A program made the translations under genes and the position numbers. Below are positions 24,882 to 34,928 of a DNA stretch of 64,000 nucleotides, piece by piece (position 1 is the stretch's first letter; each line of letters begins with the position of its first letter). The stretch spans positions 186,001-250,000 of the forward strand of contig CANDOC010000008.1 in NCBI GenBank assembly GCA_947387575.1, in the 5' to 3' direction. The notes below the pieces were generated by a model. The model saw only the letters and a list, made by a program, of their open reading frames with translations. It searched no databases and had not been told where the DNA came from. The DNA is from Spongorhabdus nitratireducens. GTDB lineage: Bacteria; Pseudomonadota; Gammaproteobacteria; Pseudomonadales; Endozoicomonadaceae.

Positions 24882-27020
24882 TTGAAAATAAAAACAACAC
24901 TGTTGCCGCTGGCAATAGCCATGGGGGTGGCTATTGGTTCCACAGCGCAGGCAGCATACGAGGTTCAGCCTGTTGTTAAACAGGATATTGTCACCGACGG
25001 TTTTGCACCGACATTACTTCAGGCCGCAAAATATGAAGTACAGTCCAAAGTTCAGGTAGAACGCACTGAAAATGATGGTATTACCGTCAGCGATATTGTT
25101 CCGGAAATACTGGAGGTTCGGGCAGACGGAATACTGCTCAAGCTAACCAACCGAACCATGCGCCGGTTTATGGATATCAACCTGGATATCGATGGCTCGG
25201 GCATTACGCTGAATCAGCCACTGGATGACTTTACCGAGCTACAAATACTGGTTAAAGACATCACTCCTGAAGACTCATCCGATATCACCTTCCTTGATCC
25301 AGATCCTCTCTTTAATCCCAACAGCCATAATTACTCTGAACTGCTGAGTTCGCAGCAAATACTGGCTTATCACCGCATCCAGAATAACTTCAAGGTTGCC
25401 TACGGGCGGGCAGCAAACTATGAACGCTATCTGGATTACTTTACCAATGAGCGTGACGAGCCCCGTCGTAATGCCTGGGCCAAGTGGTTCCGTACCATGA
25501 CCTATGACATTCCCAAGGCGCACAAGGTAACAGCTAAAACCGGAGTTGCCAGTGGCAGCTGGCTGGCGGTCGGCGGACAGCATCTGGATAAAGTTGTGAC
25601 CCAACCAAACTATACCGGTGCCTATGCCTTTTACAGCCATGAATATGCTCACACCATGGGCTTCAAACACTGGTCAGGTATGGCCTACGGCTGGGATGGT
25701 CACGCGGGAAGCATTACCTTCCAGACAATTCTGGACGAGCTGACATCCAATGAAACAGTGCTGCCGACAACCAATAACTATTTCTGGCATTACGACAAGG
25801 AACAGGGACTGCGGTTGTACGCCAGAAATACTGATGGCAGCTTCAGTTTTGACCGGGTTGATATCATCTACGATACCGACACCACCAAAGTCGGCGCCAC
25901 AGCTCATACAACTGACACCATTACCCTGCCAATGGCCGCCCGCCAGAGTGATTTTAAAATCCTGATCAATGCCGAAGTTGAAGGCAAACTACAGTCGGTA
26001 AACCTGATTCTTGATGCTGAGGATATTGGTGTCGCTTCTCCCGATGAGTTCGAGGCTCTGGTTGATACCACCCCGGCTGAATACGAGAAGAGAGAAATTG
26101 AGCTTGCTGAACTCAGGGAACAGATGAAACGCCAGTTCCCGGCTTCTGATCTCTGGACCTCTGATCCGGTCAGCAATCCCCTGACTTTTAAATACAAAAG
26201 CCAGCAGGTTCCTGTCTGCAAATTCCAGGAAGTTAAACAGGGACTGAAGGTTATCACCCTGTTTGGATATGTAGCCGAAGAACGCTGTACTATCGGTGAA
26301 GACAATGCCTACAAGGGAGAAAAGGGACTCTCATCTGCCAGTTTTCAGATGGTAGCAACAGACGACCCTGATCTGGCTTATGGCAACCTGAAATCTATGG
26401 TCACCCAGCGTGATCAGGTTATGGAGCTGTGCTTCCATTCCGGTTCGGATGAAAACTATGACGGACTTGGTTTTAAAAATAACGATAACGGAAGATGTGA
26501 AGCTTCCATGACCAATGCCGGTGGCAAGAACTGGAGTGAGCGCAGCTCAACTCACACCATGCTTGATACCGGCAAGCTCAGGCCTCTGCCTGAGAGTCCT
26601 TACTGGGGAGCACCCGGTACAGTTGACCAGCCACTGGTTGTATCAACCAGAGTCGGTGACAAAACCCTCTGCCGTTTCAGCTACAAGCTTACTCAGGAGT
26701 TTGGCTTTGTGACCGCTGATAACCAGTGTTCTATTGGTGAAAACAACTCGCTGGAAGGCATCAAAGGCTTTGCCAGCGATGAATATCAGGTCGTGGATGC
26801 TGCAGCAGGTGCCGCTATCTCCGGTGAAAGAATACCTGTGCCACTGCACAGCGGTCAGACAGGTTCTCTCTGTTACCGGGATGACAGCCACTGGGTCGGT
26901 GCTTCCTTCTCGCTGGACAACAGAGGTTGCGGCAAGTGGTCAACTTCCAACAAGCGGGCAGCAAACGGCCGGGGTTATGGCTTCAGTCGCGGTAATAACT
27001 TCCCGACTTTCAGCTTCTGA
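24882..27020 (+). CDS. Secreted M66-type zinc metalloprotease
   Basis: A 712-residue secreted protein with a signal peptide (MKIKTTLLPLAIAMG, cleavage near AQA-AYE). The catalytic site is H253-E-Y-A-H257-T-M-G-F-K-H263, the extended HExxHxxGxxH zinc motif, in a StcE/TagA-like (M66) domain. The C-terminal 280 residues hold two related Cys-containing units (about 442-560 and 590-700), each with a C-x-F/K core, an ERCTIGEDN or NQCSIGENN block and a final RCEA or RGCGKW block; a carbohydrate-binding role is possible. The start is TTG with GGGGGA upstream; no ATG fits. M66 relatives cut mucin-type glycoproteins. Confidence 0.82.
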   Translation: MKIKTTLLPLAIAMGVAIGSTAQAAYEVQPVVKQDIVTDGFAPTLLQAAKYEVQSKVQVERTENDGITVSDIVPEILEVRADGILLKLTNRTMRRFMDINLDIDGSGITLNQPLDDFTELQILVKDITPEDSSDITFLDPDPLFNPNSHNYSELLSSQQILAYHRIQNNFKVAYGRAANYERYLDYFTNERDEPRRNAWAKWFRTMTYDIPKAHKVTAKTGVASGSWLAVGGQHLDKVVTQPNYTGAYAFYSHEYAHTMGFKHWSGMAYGWDGHAGSITFQTILDELTSNETVLPTTNNYFWHYDKEQGLRLYARNTDGSFSFDRVDIIYDTDTTKVGATAHTTDTITLPMAARQSDFKILINAEVEGKLQSVNLILDAEDIGVASPDEFEALVDTTPAEYEKREIELAELREQMKRQFPASDLWTSDPVSNPLTFKYKSQQVPVCKFQEVKQGLKVITLFGYVAEERCTIGEDNAYKGEKGLSSASFQMVATDDPDLAYGNLKSMVTQRDQVMELCFHSGSDENYDGLGFKNNDNGRCEASMTNAGGKNWSERSSTHTMLDTGKLRPLPESPYWGAPGTVDQPLVVSTRVGDKTLCRFSYKLTQEFGFVTADNQCSIGENNSLEGIKGFASDEYQVVDAAAGAAISGERIPVPLHSGQTGSLCYRDDSHWVGASFSLDNRGCGKWSTSNKRAANGRGYGFSRGNNFPTFSF

Positions 27021-27042
27021 CACCATATCTTAATCTCAAGCC

Positions 27043-27072
27043 GCAGCATTCGGGCATAACCTCGAATGCTGC
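27043..27072. terminator. Hairpin after protease gene
   Basis: GCAGCATTCG (27043-27052) and CGAATGCTGC (27063-27072) form a perfect 10-bp stem with a 10-base loop, between the protease and the convergent gene at 27073. The T-run is weak. Confidence 0.55.
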
Positions 27073-27447
27073 TTATCCATTGACCACACTGTCTGCTACC
27101 AACTTCAGGGAATCCTGTGAGCGCTCCCTGAACTCTTCAAATGACATACCGGTCACATCAAACAGTCGCTTGTGAATATCGGTCAAAGGTTCGGCATGGC
27201 CGGCACGCAGCTCCCAGAAAACATAGGGGGAACGGATATAAAACGGTGCGTTACGCACAATCCTGTCAGCCACAGCACCGCTTTCAGCACGAAGCCAGGG
27301 GCGGGTTTTAAGATCATGCCGCTGCAGTGTAACCGCATCTTTCAAATGGATGTCTGCAAACAGTGCAAAGAAAACTACATCACGCTCTTCCCTGCTGAGC
27401 TGGGAAATCACATCGATCAGCTCATCCAGTGACATGGGGTCTGTCAT
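27073..27447 (-). CDS. Hypothetical protein, 124 residues
   Basis: Family not recognised. A soluble, mostly helical protein (SLDELIDVISQLSREERDVVFFALFADIHLKDAV) without signal peptide, membrane segment or cysteine. GAGG seven bases before the ATG supports it as a real gene. It converges on the M66 protease gene with a hairpin in between. Confidence 0.65.
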   Translation of the reverse strand: MTDPMSLDELIDVISQLSREERDVVFFALFADIHLKDAVTLQRHDLKTRPWLRAESGAVADRIVRNAPFYIRSPYVFWELRAGHAEPLTDIHKRLFDVTGMSFEEFRERSQDSLKLVADSVVNG

Positions 27448-27629
27448 ATAATCGCCTCGGTCCCTGAGAACGACGGGTATAAAAAAGTACTGTCACCTGC
27501 TGTCTATCCATGACAGCAGCGGTGACTGTATTCGCAAATCAGCCCGGAATTATTTCAGGCTGAAATTACAGATTATCGTTAACCCTCACGACTGCCAAGA
27601 GGCCTTTTCAGGCTCGATCAATGCAAAGG

Positions 27630-28694
27630 TTATTCACTATCAAGCTCAGGAACAGGCAACCGCCCAATCCACGGATGTGTCAGTGATCCAAGCAGTAACT
27701 CATCACCACTTTGCTGAACCGAAGTGATCATATGCACATTTTCACCGTCAGGATCATGCAGGCTGTGGATAACTTCCCCCTTTTCATTCAGGGCCAGTAC
27801 CAACCCGTACTCTGTAGGCTCCGGCCACATGCTGCGAGGCAGACTGGCAAGCGTATTCTTGATCTTCGGGTGGCGGTGCATAAAGTCCAGCACACCTTTG
27901 CGAGGTGTCGCCATGGCAACCCAGAACATGCCCTGACGATTGCTGGATATACCATCCGGCAGACCCGGCAGATTGTCTGCAAAGGTATCGTGGGTTCCGG
28001 CTTTCTCCCCCTTCAGCCAGTATCGCTTGATTCGATAACGGTAGGTTTCGTTGACCAGTACAAAGTCTTCATTGCGGGACAGGGCAATTCCGTTGGCAAA
28101 AAACAGGTTTTTCAGCAAAACCGACGTTTTTCCTGTTTTCGGGTCATAGGCCAGCAGTCGGCCGTAAGGACGTGCTTCCAGCAAATCCAGCAAGTAATCC
28201 GGCTGATGATATTTACTACTGGCATCAGAGAAATAAATGGTGCCATCCGATGCAATATCCAGATCATCGGCAAAGGCAAACGGAACACCTTCGGCTTCTG
28301 TTGTCAGAACCTTGATATTTCCCTCAGGGTCAATCGACAGCAGGCCTTTCCAGGCATCTGCGACAATCAGGTTACCCTCCTGATCGAAGTGCAGTCCCAG
28401 CGGACGACCGCCGGTATCAGCAAAAATCTCACGCTGACCATCCTGTGCATAACGGATGATCCGGCCATCACTGCAGCCACCATAGATGCGCCCCTGGTTA
28501 TCACGGTCAACATCTTCCGGACCTTCACAGTCAGCGGTATCAATTTTAACGACACTTTTCAGTTGTTGATTGGGTGCCAAGACACCCTGAAGCTTCGGAG
28601 CCCGCTCCGGTAACCAGGGCGCCGAATCAAGACTGCACCCGGCAAGCCCTAAAGCCACCAATGCAGGCATTAACCTTGATAGAGGTGAAAACAT
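27630..28694 (-). CDS. SMP-30/strictosidine synthase-like lipoprotein
   Basis: A 354-residue six-bladed beta-propeller protein. The N-terminus has a lipobox (VALGLAGC), so it is probably anchored to a membrane and faces the periplasm. Propeller marks include CEGPEDVDRDNQGRIYGGCSDGRI, GRPLGLHFDQEGNLIVADAWKGL, FADDLDIASDGTIYFSDAS and FANGIALSRNEDFVLVNETYRYRI. The last matches strictosidine-synthase-like and gluconolactonase-like hydrolases. Lactonase or esterase activity is possible; substrate unknown. Confidence 0.8.
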   Translation of the reverse strand: MFSPLSRLMPALVALGLAGCSLDSAPWLPERAPKLQGVLAPNQQLKSVVKIDTADCEGPEDVDRDNQGRIYGGCSDGRIIRYAQDGQREIFADTGGRPLGLHFDQEGNLIVADAWKGLLSIDPEGNIKVLTTEAEGVPFAFADDLDIASDGTIYFSDASSKYHQPDYLLDLLEARPYGRLLAYDPKTGKTSVLLKNLFFANGIALSRNEDFVLVNETYRYRIKRYWLKGEKAGTHDTFADNLPGLPDGISSNRQGMFWVAMATPRKGVLDFMHRHPKIKNTLASLPRSMWPEPTEYGLVLALNEKGEVIHSLHDPDGENVHMITSVQQSGDELLLGSLTHPWIGRLPVPELDSE

Positions 28695-28762
28695 ATAAAA
28701 GATCCATCTTTCTTAGTTTTTATAATCAGGCATTTTTTCGAGTATAACGACTTTGGTTCGGT

Positions 28763-30250
28763 TTATCTGTCCGCTGTACTACCGTTATCCAGAATTGACA
28801 ATTTTTGCCTGCCCAACTCGACATAGACACTTTTCACTTTGGTGTACTGACGCAATGCTTCCAGCCCGTTCTCATAGCCAAGGCCGGATGCCTTGAAACC
28901 ACCAAACGGCATTTCAACCGGCGTGGCACCCCAGCTGTTAATCCAGCAGACTCCAGCCTGTAACTGGCTGGCCATGCGGTGAGCATGGCTGATATCACGA
29001 GTAAAGACACCGGCCGCCAGACCATACTCTGAGGCATTGGCTCGATTCAGTACTTCTTTTTCATCGGTAAAGGTCAGCACCGACATCACCGGCCCGAAAA
29101 TTTCATCTTTTACCTGTGGCATTTCATCAGTGCAGTCAGCAAAGACTGTCGGTGCAACAAAGCAGCCCTTGGCCAGCAATCCGTCAGTGACTCTGTGACC
29201 ACCGGTAATCAGCTTTGCACCGGCACTTCTTGCCTGCTGAATATATGACAGCACTTTTTGCAGGTGGCGTTCTGAAATCAGTGACCCAATCCGGGTTTTA
29301 CGGTCAAGCGGGTTACCGACGACCAGCTTTTCAGTCCGCATTTTTACCCGACGCAGAAAATCATCTTGCAGTGAATGATGTACAAAAACCCGTGAGCCCT
29401 GGGTACAGACCTCTCCCTGCGTCAGAAAATTGGCCTGCACGGCTGTATCTGCTGCAACGTCCAGTTCAGCATCATCCAGAATAATTAACGGTGATTTACC
29501 TCCAAGCTCCAGCGTGACCGGTTTGTGGTACGAAGCTGCATCAATCATCACCTGCTGGCCGGTAGTCACTGAGCCTGTAAACGACACCTTGCTTATTGCC
29601 GGATGACGAACCAGCCTTTGGCCAACCATTCCGTCGCCCTGAACCACATTAAATACACCGTCGGGTAATCCAGCCTCGGTATAAATTTCAGCTAGCCGAA
29701 TCGCCGTCAATGGTGTCAGTTCGGACGGTTTGAATATCATGGTATTACCGCAGGCCAGTGCCGGTGCAGATTTCCAGCAAGCAATCTGCAACGGATAATT
29801 CCAGGCGCCGATTCCGGCGCAAATACCCAATGGTTCACGCCGGGTATAGAAAAACTGCTCCGTCCCCAGGTCGTGATGCAAACCATGCAGCGTCGTCGTT
29901 AAACCAGCGAAGTATTCAATCGCATCAGCAGCCGTCGGGATATCAATCTGCAATGCTTCCTGCAAAGGCTTACCGGTATCTCTGGCTTCCAGCTCTGCCA
30001 ATTCGTCTGTTCTTGCCCGCAGTAAAACTGCAGCCCGTTGCATGATTCTTGCTTTTTCAGCCGCCGGCATCTCTGACCATTCTGCAAAACCGGCCCGGGA
30101 TGATGAAACAGCGTCTTCTATATCCTCAACAGAAACCTGACAGACTGTGGCAACGGTTTCAGACGTTGCCGGGTTCAGCGAAGTAAAGGTCTTTCGAGGA
30201 CGTGGCTCACATACCTTACCGTGAATATAGAAACCTGAATGCTGTATCAA
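28763..30250 (-). CDS. betB: Betaine aldehyde dehydrogenase
   Basis: A 495-residue NAD(P)-dependent aldehyde dehydrogenase. Hallmarks: [19 protein letters not shown] with the Rossmann-adjacent motif, [19 protein letters not shown], the catalytic Glu in LELGGKSP and the catalytic Cys in [14 protein letters not shown], which closely resembles BetB. It would oxidise betaine aldehyde to the osmoprotectant glycine betaine. betA and betI are not adjacent, so a related amino-aldehyde substrate stays possible. Confidence 0.85.
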   Translation of the reverse strand: MIQHSGFYIHGKVCEPRPRKTFTSLNPATSETVATVCQVSVEDIEDAVSSSRAGFAEWSEMPAAEKARIMQRAAVLLRARTDELAELEARDTGKPLQEALQIDIPTAADAIEYFAGLTTTLHGLHHDLGTEQFFYTRREPLGICAGIGAWNYPLQIACWKSAPALACGNTMIFKPSELTPLTAIRLAEIYTEAGLPDGVFNVVQGDGMVGQRLVRHPAISKVSFTGSVTTGQQVMIDAASYHKPVTLELGGKSPLIILDDAELDVAADTAVQANFLTQGEVCTQGSRVFVHHSLQDDFLRRVKMRTEKLVVGNPLDRKTRIGSLISERHLQKVLSYIQQARSAGAKLITGGHRVTDGLLAKGCFVAPTVFADCTDEMPQVKDEIFGPVMSVLTFTDEKEVLNRANASEYGLAAGVFTRDISHAHRMASQLQAGVCWINSWGATPVEMPFGGFKASGLGYENGLEALRQYTKVKSVYVELGRQKLSILDNGSTADR

Positions 30251-30404
30251 CGGTTCTCACCTGCAAGAGTTACAACGACACAGCATCAAGGCTAATTCAA
30301 GATTGGAAAGGGTCAATAAATCAATGGTGAAGAATGAATGCAGGCTCAGCCAGACATGCGCAGCAAGTCTGGCCTATGCAAGCCAATAACTATCCAGAAT
30401 CGGA

Positions 30405-31295
30405 TCAGTCATTGCCACCCAGTGACTGCAGAATACTGGAGAAATCCAGCTTGCCATTACCCTTGCTGACATGGCTGGCATACAGACTGCGAGCCATCGC
30501 ACCCAGTGGAGTGGCAGAACCACTGTGAACTGCAGTTTCCATTGCCAGGCCCAGATCTTTCAGCATCAGATCATTCATAAAGCCAGGCTTGTAGTCATTA
30601 CTGGCCGGTGCATTTTCCATTACACCCGGGTACGGGTTATAGACTTCCAGCGTCCAGTTACGGCCGGAGCTGGCCAGCATGATTTCCGACAAACGGGCCG
30701 GATCCAGACCGTTATCCGCACCCAGTCGCAGAGCTTCTGAAGTACCCACCATCAAGATTGAAAGCAACATGTTGTTGCAGACTTTGGCAACCTGCCCTGC
30801 ACCACTGTCTCCGGCGTGAAAGATATTCTTGCCCATACCGTCCAGCAGCGGCTTGACGCTGGCAAAGGCTTCATCGCTGCCCCCGCACATAAACGACAAG
30901 GTGCCTGCTGCAGCGGCAGCAACACCACCGGATACCGGTGCGTCGACCATGGCAATACCTTTCTCTGCAGCAGCTGCATGCACTTTGCGGGCAGTAGCTG
31001 CATCAATGGTACTGGAATCAATAATAACTGCGCTGGAATTCAGGACGTTCAGCAGTCCGCTTTCGCCCAGATACAGTCCTTCAACATGACGCCCGGCAGG
31101 CAGCATGCTGATAACAAAATCAACACCTTCAACGGCAGCCGCCGCATTTTCAGCAGATGTCGCACCCTGATCCACCAGCTGCTGAACAGCCTCCGGTACC
31201 AGGTCAAAAACGGTAACACTATGACCGGCCTTCAGCAGGTTGGCTGCCATAGGGCCACCCATGTTGCCCAGCCCGATAAACGCTACATTAGCCAT
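30405..31295 (-). CDS. mmsB: 3-hydroxyisobutyrate dehydrogenase
   Basis: A 296-residue NAD-dependent dehydrogenase of valine breakdown. The N-terminal Rossmann motif FIGLGNMGGPMAANLLKAGH, then DAPVSGGVAAAAAGTLSFMCGG, the catalytic Lys region GAGQVAKVCNNMLL and the C-terminal MNDLMLKDLGLAM are all typical. It lies 85 bases downstream of mmsA on the same strand. Confidence 0.93.
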   Translation of the reverse strand: MANVAFIGLGNMGGPMAANLLKAGHSVTVFDLVPEAVQQLVDQGATSAENAAAAVEGVDFVISMLPAGRHVEGLYLGESGLLNVLNSSAVIIDSSTIDAATARKVHAAAAEKGIAMVDAPVSGGVAAAAAGTLSFMCGGSDEAFASVKPLLDGMGKNIFHAGDSGAGQVAKVCNNMLLSILMVGTSEALRLGADNGLDPARLSEIMLASSGRNWTLEVYNPYPGVMENAPASNDYKPGFMNDLMLKDLGLAMETAVHSGSATPLGAMARSLYASHVSKGNGKLDFSSILQSLGGND

Positions 31296-31380
31296 ATTCT
31301 TCTCCTTATCTACAAAGTTCTGAAGCAGTCACAGAGTCAAAAAATGGACTCTGTGACGCACCGCACTTGATTGAGATGAC

Positions 31381-32883
31381 TTACTTGAGATGAATAGTCA
31401 GGTTGGGCTGCTTGCTGGTGTCACAGGGTTCACTGTAGTTCCAGCGGGCAGTGATGGTTTTGGTTTCAGAGTAGAAACGAACCGCCTGCTTGCCATAAGC
31501 ATGGAGGTCACCCATAAAGGAACCTTTCCAGCCAGTGAAGGAGAAGAACGGCAGCGGTACCGGAATCGGAATGTTGATACCGACCTGACCCACTTCCACT
31601 TCATGCTGGTACTTGCGAGCCGCACCACCGGATTCGGTGAAGATAGAAGTACCGTTACCATACGGACTGCTGTTAACCAGTTCGATCGCCTCTTCCAGAG
31701 TATCGACACAGATACAGCACAGTACCGGGCCAAAGATTTCTTCCTGATAGATAGACATTTCAGGGGTTACATCGGTAAACAGGGTCGGACCTACCCAGTT
31801 ACCATCCGGCAGGCCGGGAACAGTGCAGTCAGAACCGTCCAGCAGACAGGTTGCACCCTCTTCCTTACCCTTCTGGATAAAGCCAATTACACGCTCATGG
31901 GCCGCCTTGCTGATCAGCGGGCCATAACCGGCTTCAGCATCATCCCAGGCACCGGGGCGCACTTTAGACATGGACTCTTTCAGTTCAGGGATAATATTCT
32001 TGCTGTCACCGACAAACACCGCCACGCTGATCGCCATGCAACGCTGACCGGCAGCACCGACAGAAGCACCCACCAGGTTATTCACAACCTTGGTCGGGTC
32101 TGCATCCGGCATAATCACAGAATGGTTTTTGGCACCGGCGAAACACTGGGCGCGCTTCATATTGGCGGTGGAAGTCTTGTAGATGTATTCACCGACCGGC
32201 ACAGAACCCACGAAGGAAACTGCTTTGGTTTCCGGGTGGTTCAGCAGCATATCAACCTGTTCTTTGCCACCGTGAATCATCTGCAGCACGCCTTTCGGAG
32301 CACCGGCTTGAACAAACAGTTCAATCAGGCGAACCGGTGTCAGCGGATCCTGCTCGGAAGGCTTGATAATGAACGTGTTACCGCAGGCAATCGCCATCGG
32401 GTACATCCACAGCGGAATCATGGCCGGGAAGTTGAACGGGGTAATACCGACACAAACACCCAGCGGTTGAATGTAGCTGTAGGTATCAATGCCACCGGCA
32501 ACATTTTCGACAGTTTCACCCATCATCAGTGCCGGAATATTGGCAGCCTGTTCAACCACTTCAATGCCACGCCATACGTCGCCCTTGGCATCCTCAAAAG
32601 TCTTGCCGGTATCCTTGGCCAGCAGTTCACCCAGCTCGTCGTGATGTTCTTTCAACAGCACGGCATAGCGCATCATCAGACGGGCACGTTCAGGGGTCGC
32701 TACATTGCGCCAGGTCTTGAACGCTTCCTTGGCACTGGCAATCGCTTTTTCAACTTCAGCTTCAGTGGCGTAAGGAACTTCTGCCAACAACTCCTGGGAT
32801 GCAGGGTTGGTTACAGGCATTTTCTGAGAGCTTTCACTGGTGACGAACTCACCATCAAGGAACAGAGGAACTTGTTGCACCAT
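31381..32883 (-). CDS. mmsA: CoA-acylating methylmalonate-semialdehyde dehydrogenase
   Basis: About 500 residues from the ATG at 32883 ([13 protein letters not shown]); the upstream extension to 32958 lacks support, and GAGG sits ten bases before this ATG. It oxidises methylmalonate or malonate semialdehyde to propionyl- or acetyl-CoA. Seen: [35 protein letters not shown] and the catalytic Cys in [17 protein letters not shown], the MmsA/IolA form. Together with mmsB and the divergent mmsR it forms the classic valine catabolic locus. Confidence 0.95.
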   Translation of the reverse strand: MVQQVPLFLDGEFVTSESSQKMPVTNPASQELLAEVPYATEAEVEKAIASAKEAFKTWRNVATPERARLMMRYAVLLKEHHDELGELLAKDTGKTFEDAKGDVWRGIEVVEQAANIPALMMGETVENVAGGIDTYSYIQPLGVCVGITPFNFPAMIPLWMYPMAIACGNTFIIKPSEQDPLTPVRLIELFVQAGAPKGVLQMIHGGKEQVDMLLNHPETKAVSFVGSVPVGEYIYKTSTANMKRAQCFAGAKNHSVIMPDADPTKVVNNLVGASVGAAGQRCMAISVAVFVGDSKNIIPELKESMSKVRPGAWDDAEAGYGPLISKAAHERVIGFIQKGKEEGATCLLDGSDCTVPGLPDGNWVGPTLFTDVTPEMSIYQEEIFGPVLCCICVDTLEEAIELVNSSPYGNGTSIFTESGGAARKYQHEVEVGQVGINIPIPVPLPFFSFTGWKGSFMGDLHAYGKQAVRFYSETKTITARWNYSEPCDTSKQPNLTIHLK

Positions 32884-33050
32884 AATGCGATACCTCGGCA
32901 ACGATACATCATTAAAGACTAACGTCGCATTTGTTGTGTTTGTTGTTTTTATTTTCAAGACGCCCTCATCCTAGCACGCTGATTCACAATTGCCCGATTG
33001 ACGATCTTGCGGTGAATATGGACTATATTGCGACAAAGCCAAAAATAATC

Positions 33051-33062
33051 CCTGCTAGCAGG
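33051..33062. promoter_or_regulatory. Palindrome in mmsA/mmsR intergenic region
   Basis: CCTGCTAGCAGG is a perfect 12-base palindrome 39 bases before mmsR. It may be an operator in the divergent promoter region, but no factor can be named. Confidence 0.3.
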
Positions 33063-33100
33063 AACAAGTAGCAGAAAAAAAAGTAAGGCAGTACCGCATT

Positions 33101-33982
33101 ATGAGCCAGCCATCACAGTGGCCTTTAACCTTTGGCGCCGTTCGTTATGTTACCCCTCGCTTTATGCTGGAGCATCTTGCGAATAACCCATTATCAAGGG
33201 CGTGCTATCCCGTTGCCTGCGGGTACTACCCTCGTGCCAACGGACACTGGATGCAGCGCCAACAGCATGATGACAACTTGTTGATTTACTGCGCGGAAGG
33301 GAAAGGTCATGTCACCACAAACTCATTTTCCGGAGAGATAACAGCGGGCGACTTGCTATTGCTACCAAAGGGCTCCAGTCATCGTTACCGGGCCGATACC
33401 CGTCAGCCATGGACAATCTACTGGATGCACTTTGCCGGGCTACAGTCGGAAAGGCTGCTTGAAGATCTGGATTACACTCCGGAACAACCGGTTGTTCAGC
33501 TTGGTCTGCAGCCTTCCTTTATGGCTGACTTTAAACGACTGCTGAGCCTGCGCCACAGTGGTTACAGTCATAATATTTTTATTTATGGTGCCAGTCTGGT
33601 GCGACAAATGTTGTGCTACCTCTCGCTTGAAGTAAAAAACACGACAGCTATCACGCGCCATAACTTCAATCTCGATGCCATTCACGGGCTGATGCTCGCC
33701 AATCTCAGCAGCAGCCTGGATCTGGATACACTGGCGGCCAGCGTTAACCTTTCAAAATATCACTTTGCCACTAAGTACAAGCAGCTGACAGGATATTCAC
33801 CGATTCGCCATTTTATCCACATGAAAATGGAACGGGCCTGTGAAATGCTGGACAGCAGTCAACTATCCATCAGTGAAATCAGCAGCAAGCTGGGATACGA
33901 CGATCCGCTTTATTTCTCGCGCCAGTTTCGTAAAACCGTTGGGAGTTCTCCAACGCTGTATCGAAAACAGAACAAGGGCTAA
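33101..33982 (+). CDS. mmsR: AraC-family activator MmsR
   Basis: A 293-residue regulator. The N-terminal cupin-like sensing domain (GDLLLLPKGSSHRYRADTRQPWTIYWMHFAG) is followed by two helix-turn-helix units: SLDLDTLAASVNLSKYHFATKYKQLTG and SISEISSKLGYDDPLYFSRQFRKTVGSSP. It is divergent from mmsAB, as the MmsR activator is in Pseudomonas aeruginosa, so it most likely activates mmsAB in response to a valine breakdown product. Confidence 0.85.
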   Translation: MSQPSQWPLTFGAVRYVTPRFMLEHLANNPLSRACYPVACGYYPRANGHWMQRQQHDDNLLIYCAEGKGHVTTNSFSGEITAGDLLLLPKGSSHRYRADTRQPWTIYWMHFAGLQSERLLEDLDYTPEQPVVQLGLQPSFMADFKRLLSLRHSGYSHNIFIYGASLVRQMLCYLSLEVKNTTAITRHNFNLDAIHGLMLANLSSSLDLDTLAASVNLSKYHFATKYKQLTGYSPIRHFIHMKMERACEMLDSSQLSISEISSKLGYDDPLYFSRQFRKTVGSSPTLYRKQNKG

Positions 33983-34139
33983 TAAGATCAGGCCTTTCGT
34001 CAGGTGCTTAACCAAAAGCCAACAAGAATCCTTTACTAATGCTTGATTGAGCAGGTAATAGCACTCACAATCCTTCGCTCTCACAACAAAAACAATTCCG
34101 CATTTAGCGGTCTTACTTCAAACATAGGATCGTTTGAAC

Positions 34140-34853
34140 ATGAGATATCGCGCCCTTCTATGTGCACTACCCGTCGCACTTATCTCCATTTCATCAGTTG
34201 CAGCAACTACTGACAGCCTGAACAAGGCGTATCAGGCAGCAGTAGAAGATGCCAAGACGGCAGAACCTGATGAGATCTCCTTTGATCTGACAGCCATCTC
34301 CCGCACCAACAAAAACCTGGTCTGGAAAGAGGCATCAAAGGAAAAGCTGCTGGCTGTAACCTGGACCGGCTGGAATGGTTACGACAAGAAAGTTAACGAC
34401 TCAATGACGCTGTCTCGTGATGTCTGGGTCACCGTTGCTCCCCAGCTTCAGGCATTCTGCAAGGATCTCACTTCCAGCGACGCTGATAAGTCACTGCGAC
34501 TGGAACAGTTAATGGGACTGCCGCCCAATGGTGGTAAAACCCGCTTTGTTCAGCTGTGGGTTTCACCACAGGATATGTTCCGTCCCAGTCCTGACCCTTC
34601 AGTCAGCGACCACGAAGCTGAGCTGAACTTCCCGGTTTCTGCCGGTATGGAAGTCAGCGAAAGTCACAAGAAGTGGATCAATGATCTGAAAGAATCCTCA
34701 TACGGCACCAATGGCTACCCCTGGACCCGCCTGGGCTATACCTATGACTGGGGCAACCCGGATTCTGAAGTAGGTCTGAGTGAGTTTGTGATAAAGGCAG
34801 GCGCTACTGTGGAAATTGAATCCACCAGCGATATTAAAAACTATTGCTCATAA
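34140..34853 (+). CDS. Secreted hypothetical protein, 237 residues
   Basis: Family not recognised. The ATG at 34140 gives a clear signal peptide (MRYRALLCALPVALISISSVAA); a TTG at 34134 is less likely. The mature part is a soluble Trp-rich protein with blocks such as LLAVTWTGWNGYDKKVNDSMTLSRDVWVTVAPQL and TRFVQLWVSPQDMFRPSPDPSVSDHEAELNFP, and two Cys (CKDL and the terminal NYCS) that may form a disulfide. A terminator follows directly. Confidence 0.7.
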   Translation: MRYRALLCALPVALISISSVAATTDSLNKAYQAAVEDAKTAEPDEISFDLTAISRTNKNLVWKEASKEKLLAVTWTGWNGYDKKVNDSMTLSRDVWVTVAPQLQAFCKDLTSSDADKSLRLEQLMGLPPNGGKTRFVQLWVSPQDMFRPSPDPSVSDHEAELNFPVSAGMEVSESHKKWINDLKESSYGTNGYPWTRLGYTYDWGNPDSEVGLSEFVIKAGATVEIESTSDIKNYCS

Positions 34854-34870
34854 TTTTGAGTGAATAGCAG

Positions 34871-34908
34871 AAGTGAGGCTTTCAAAAGGATGAGAGCCTC
34901 ACTTTTCC
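34871..34908 (+). terminator. Terminator between convergent genes
   Basis: AAGTGAGGCT (34871-34880) and AGCCTCACTT (34895-34904) form a perfect 10-bp stem with a short T tail, between the secreted protein and the convergent crotonase gene. Confidence 0.7.
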
Positions 34909-34928
34909 GAACCCGTACACTGGACGCG

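Noticed and set aside
31390-32922. 510-codon plus-strand frame opposite mmsA
   Set aside because: Antisense shadow of mmsA; the product is rich in His, Arg and Gln and has no domain.
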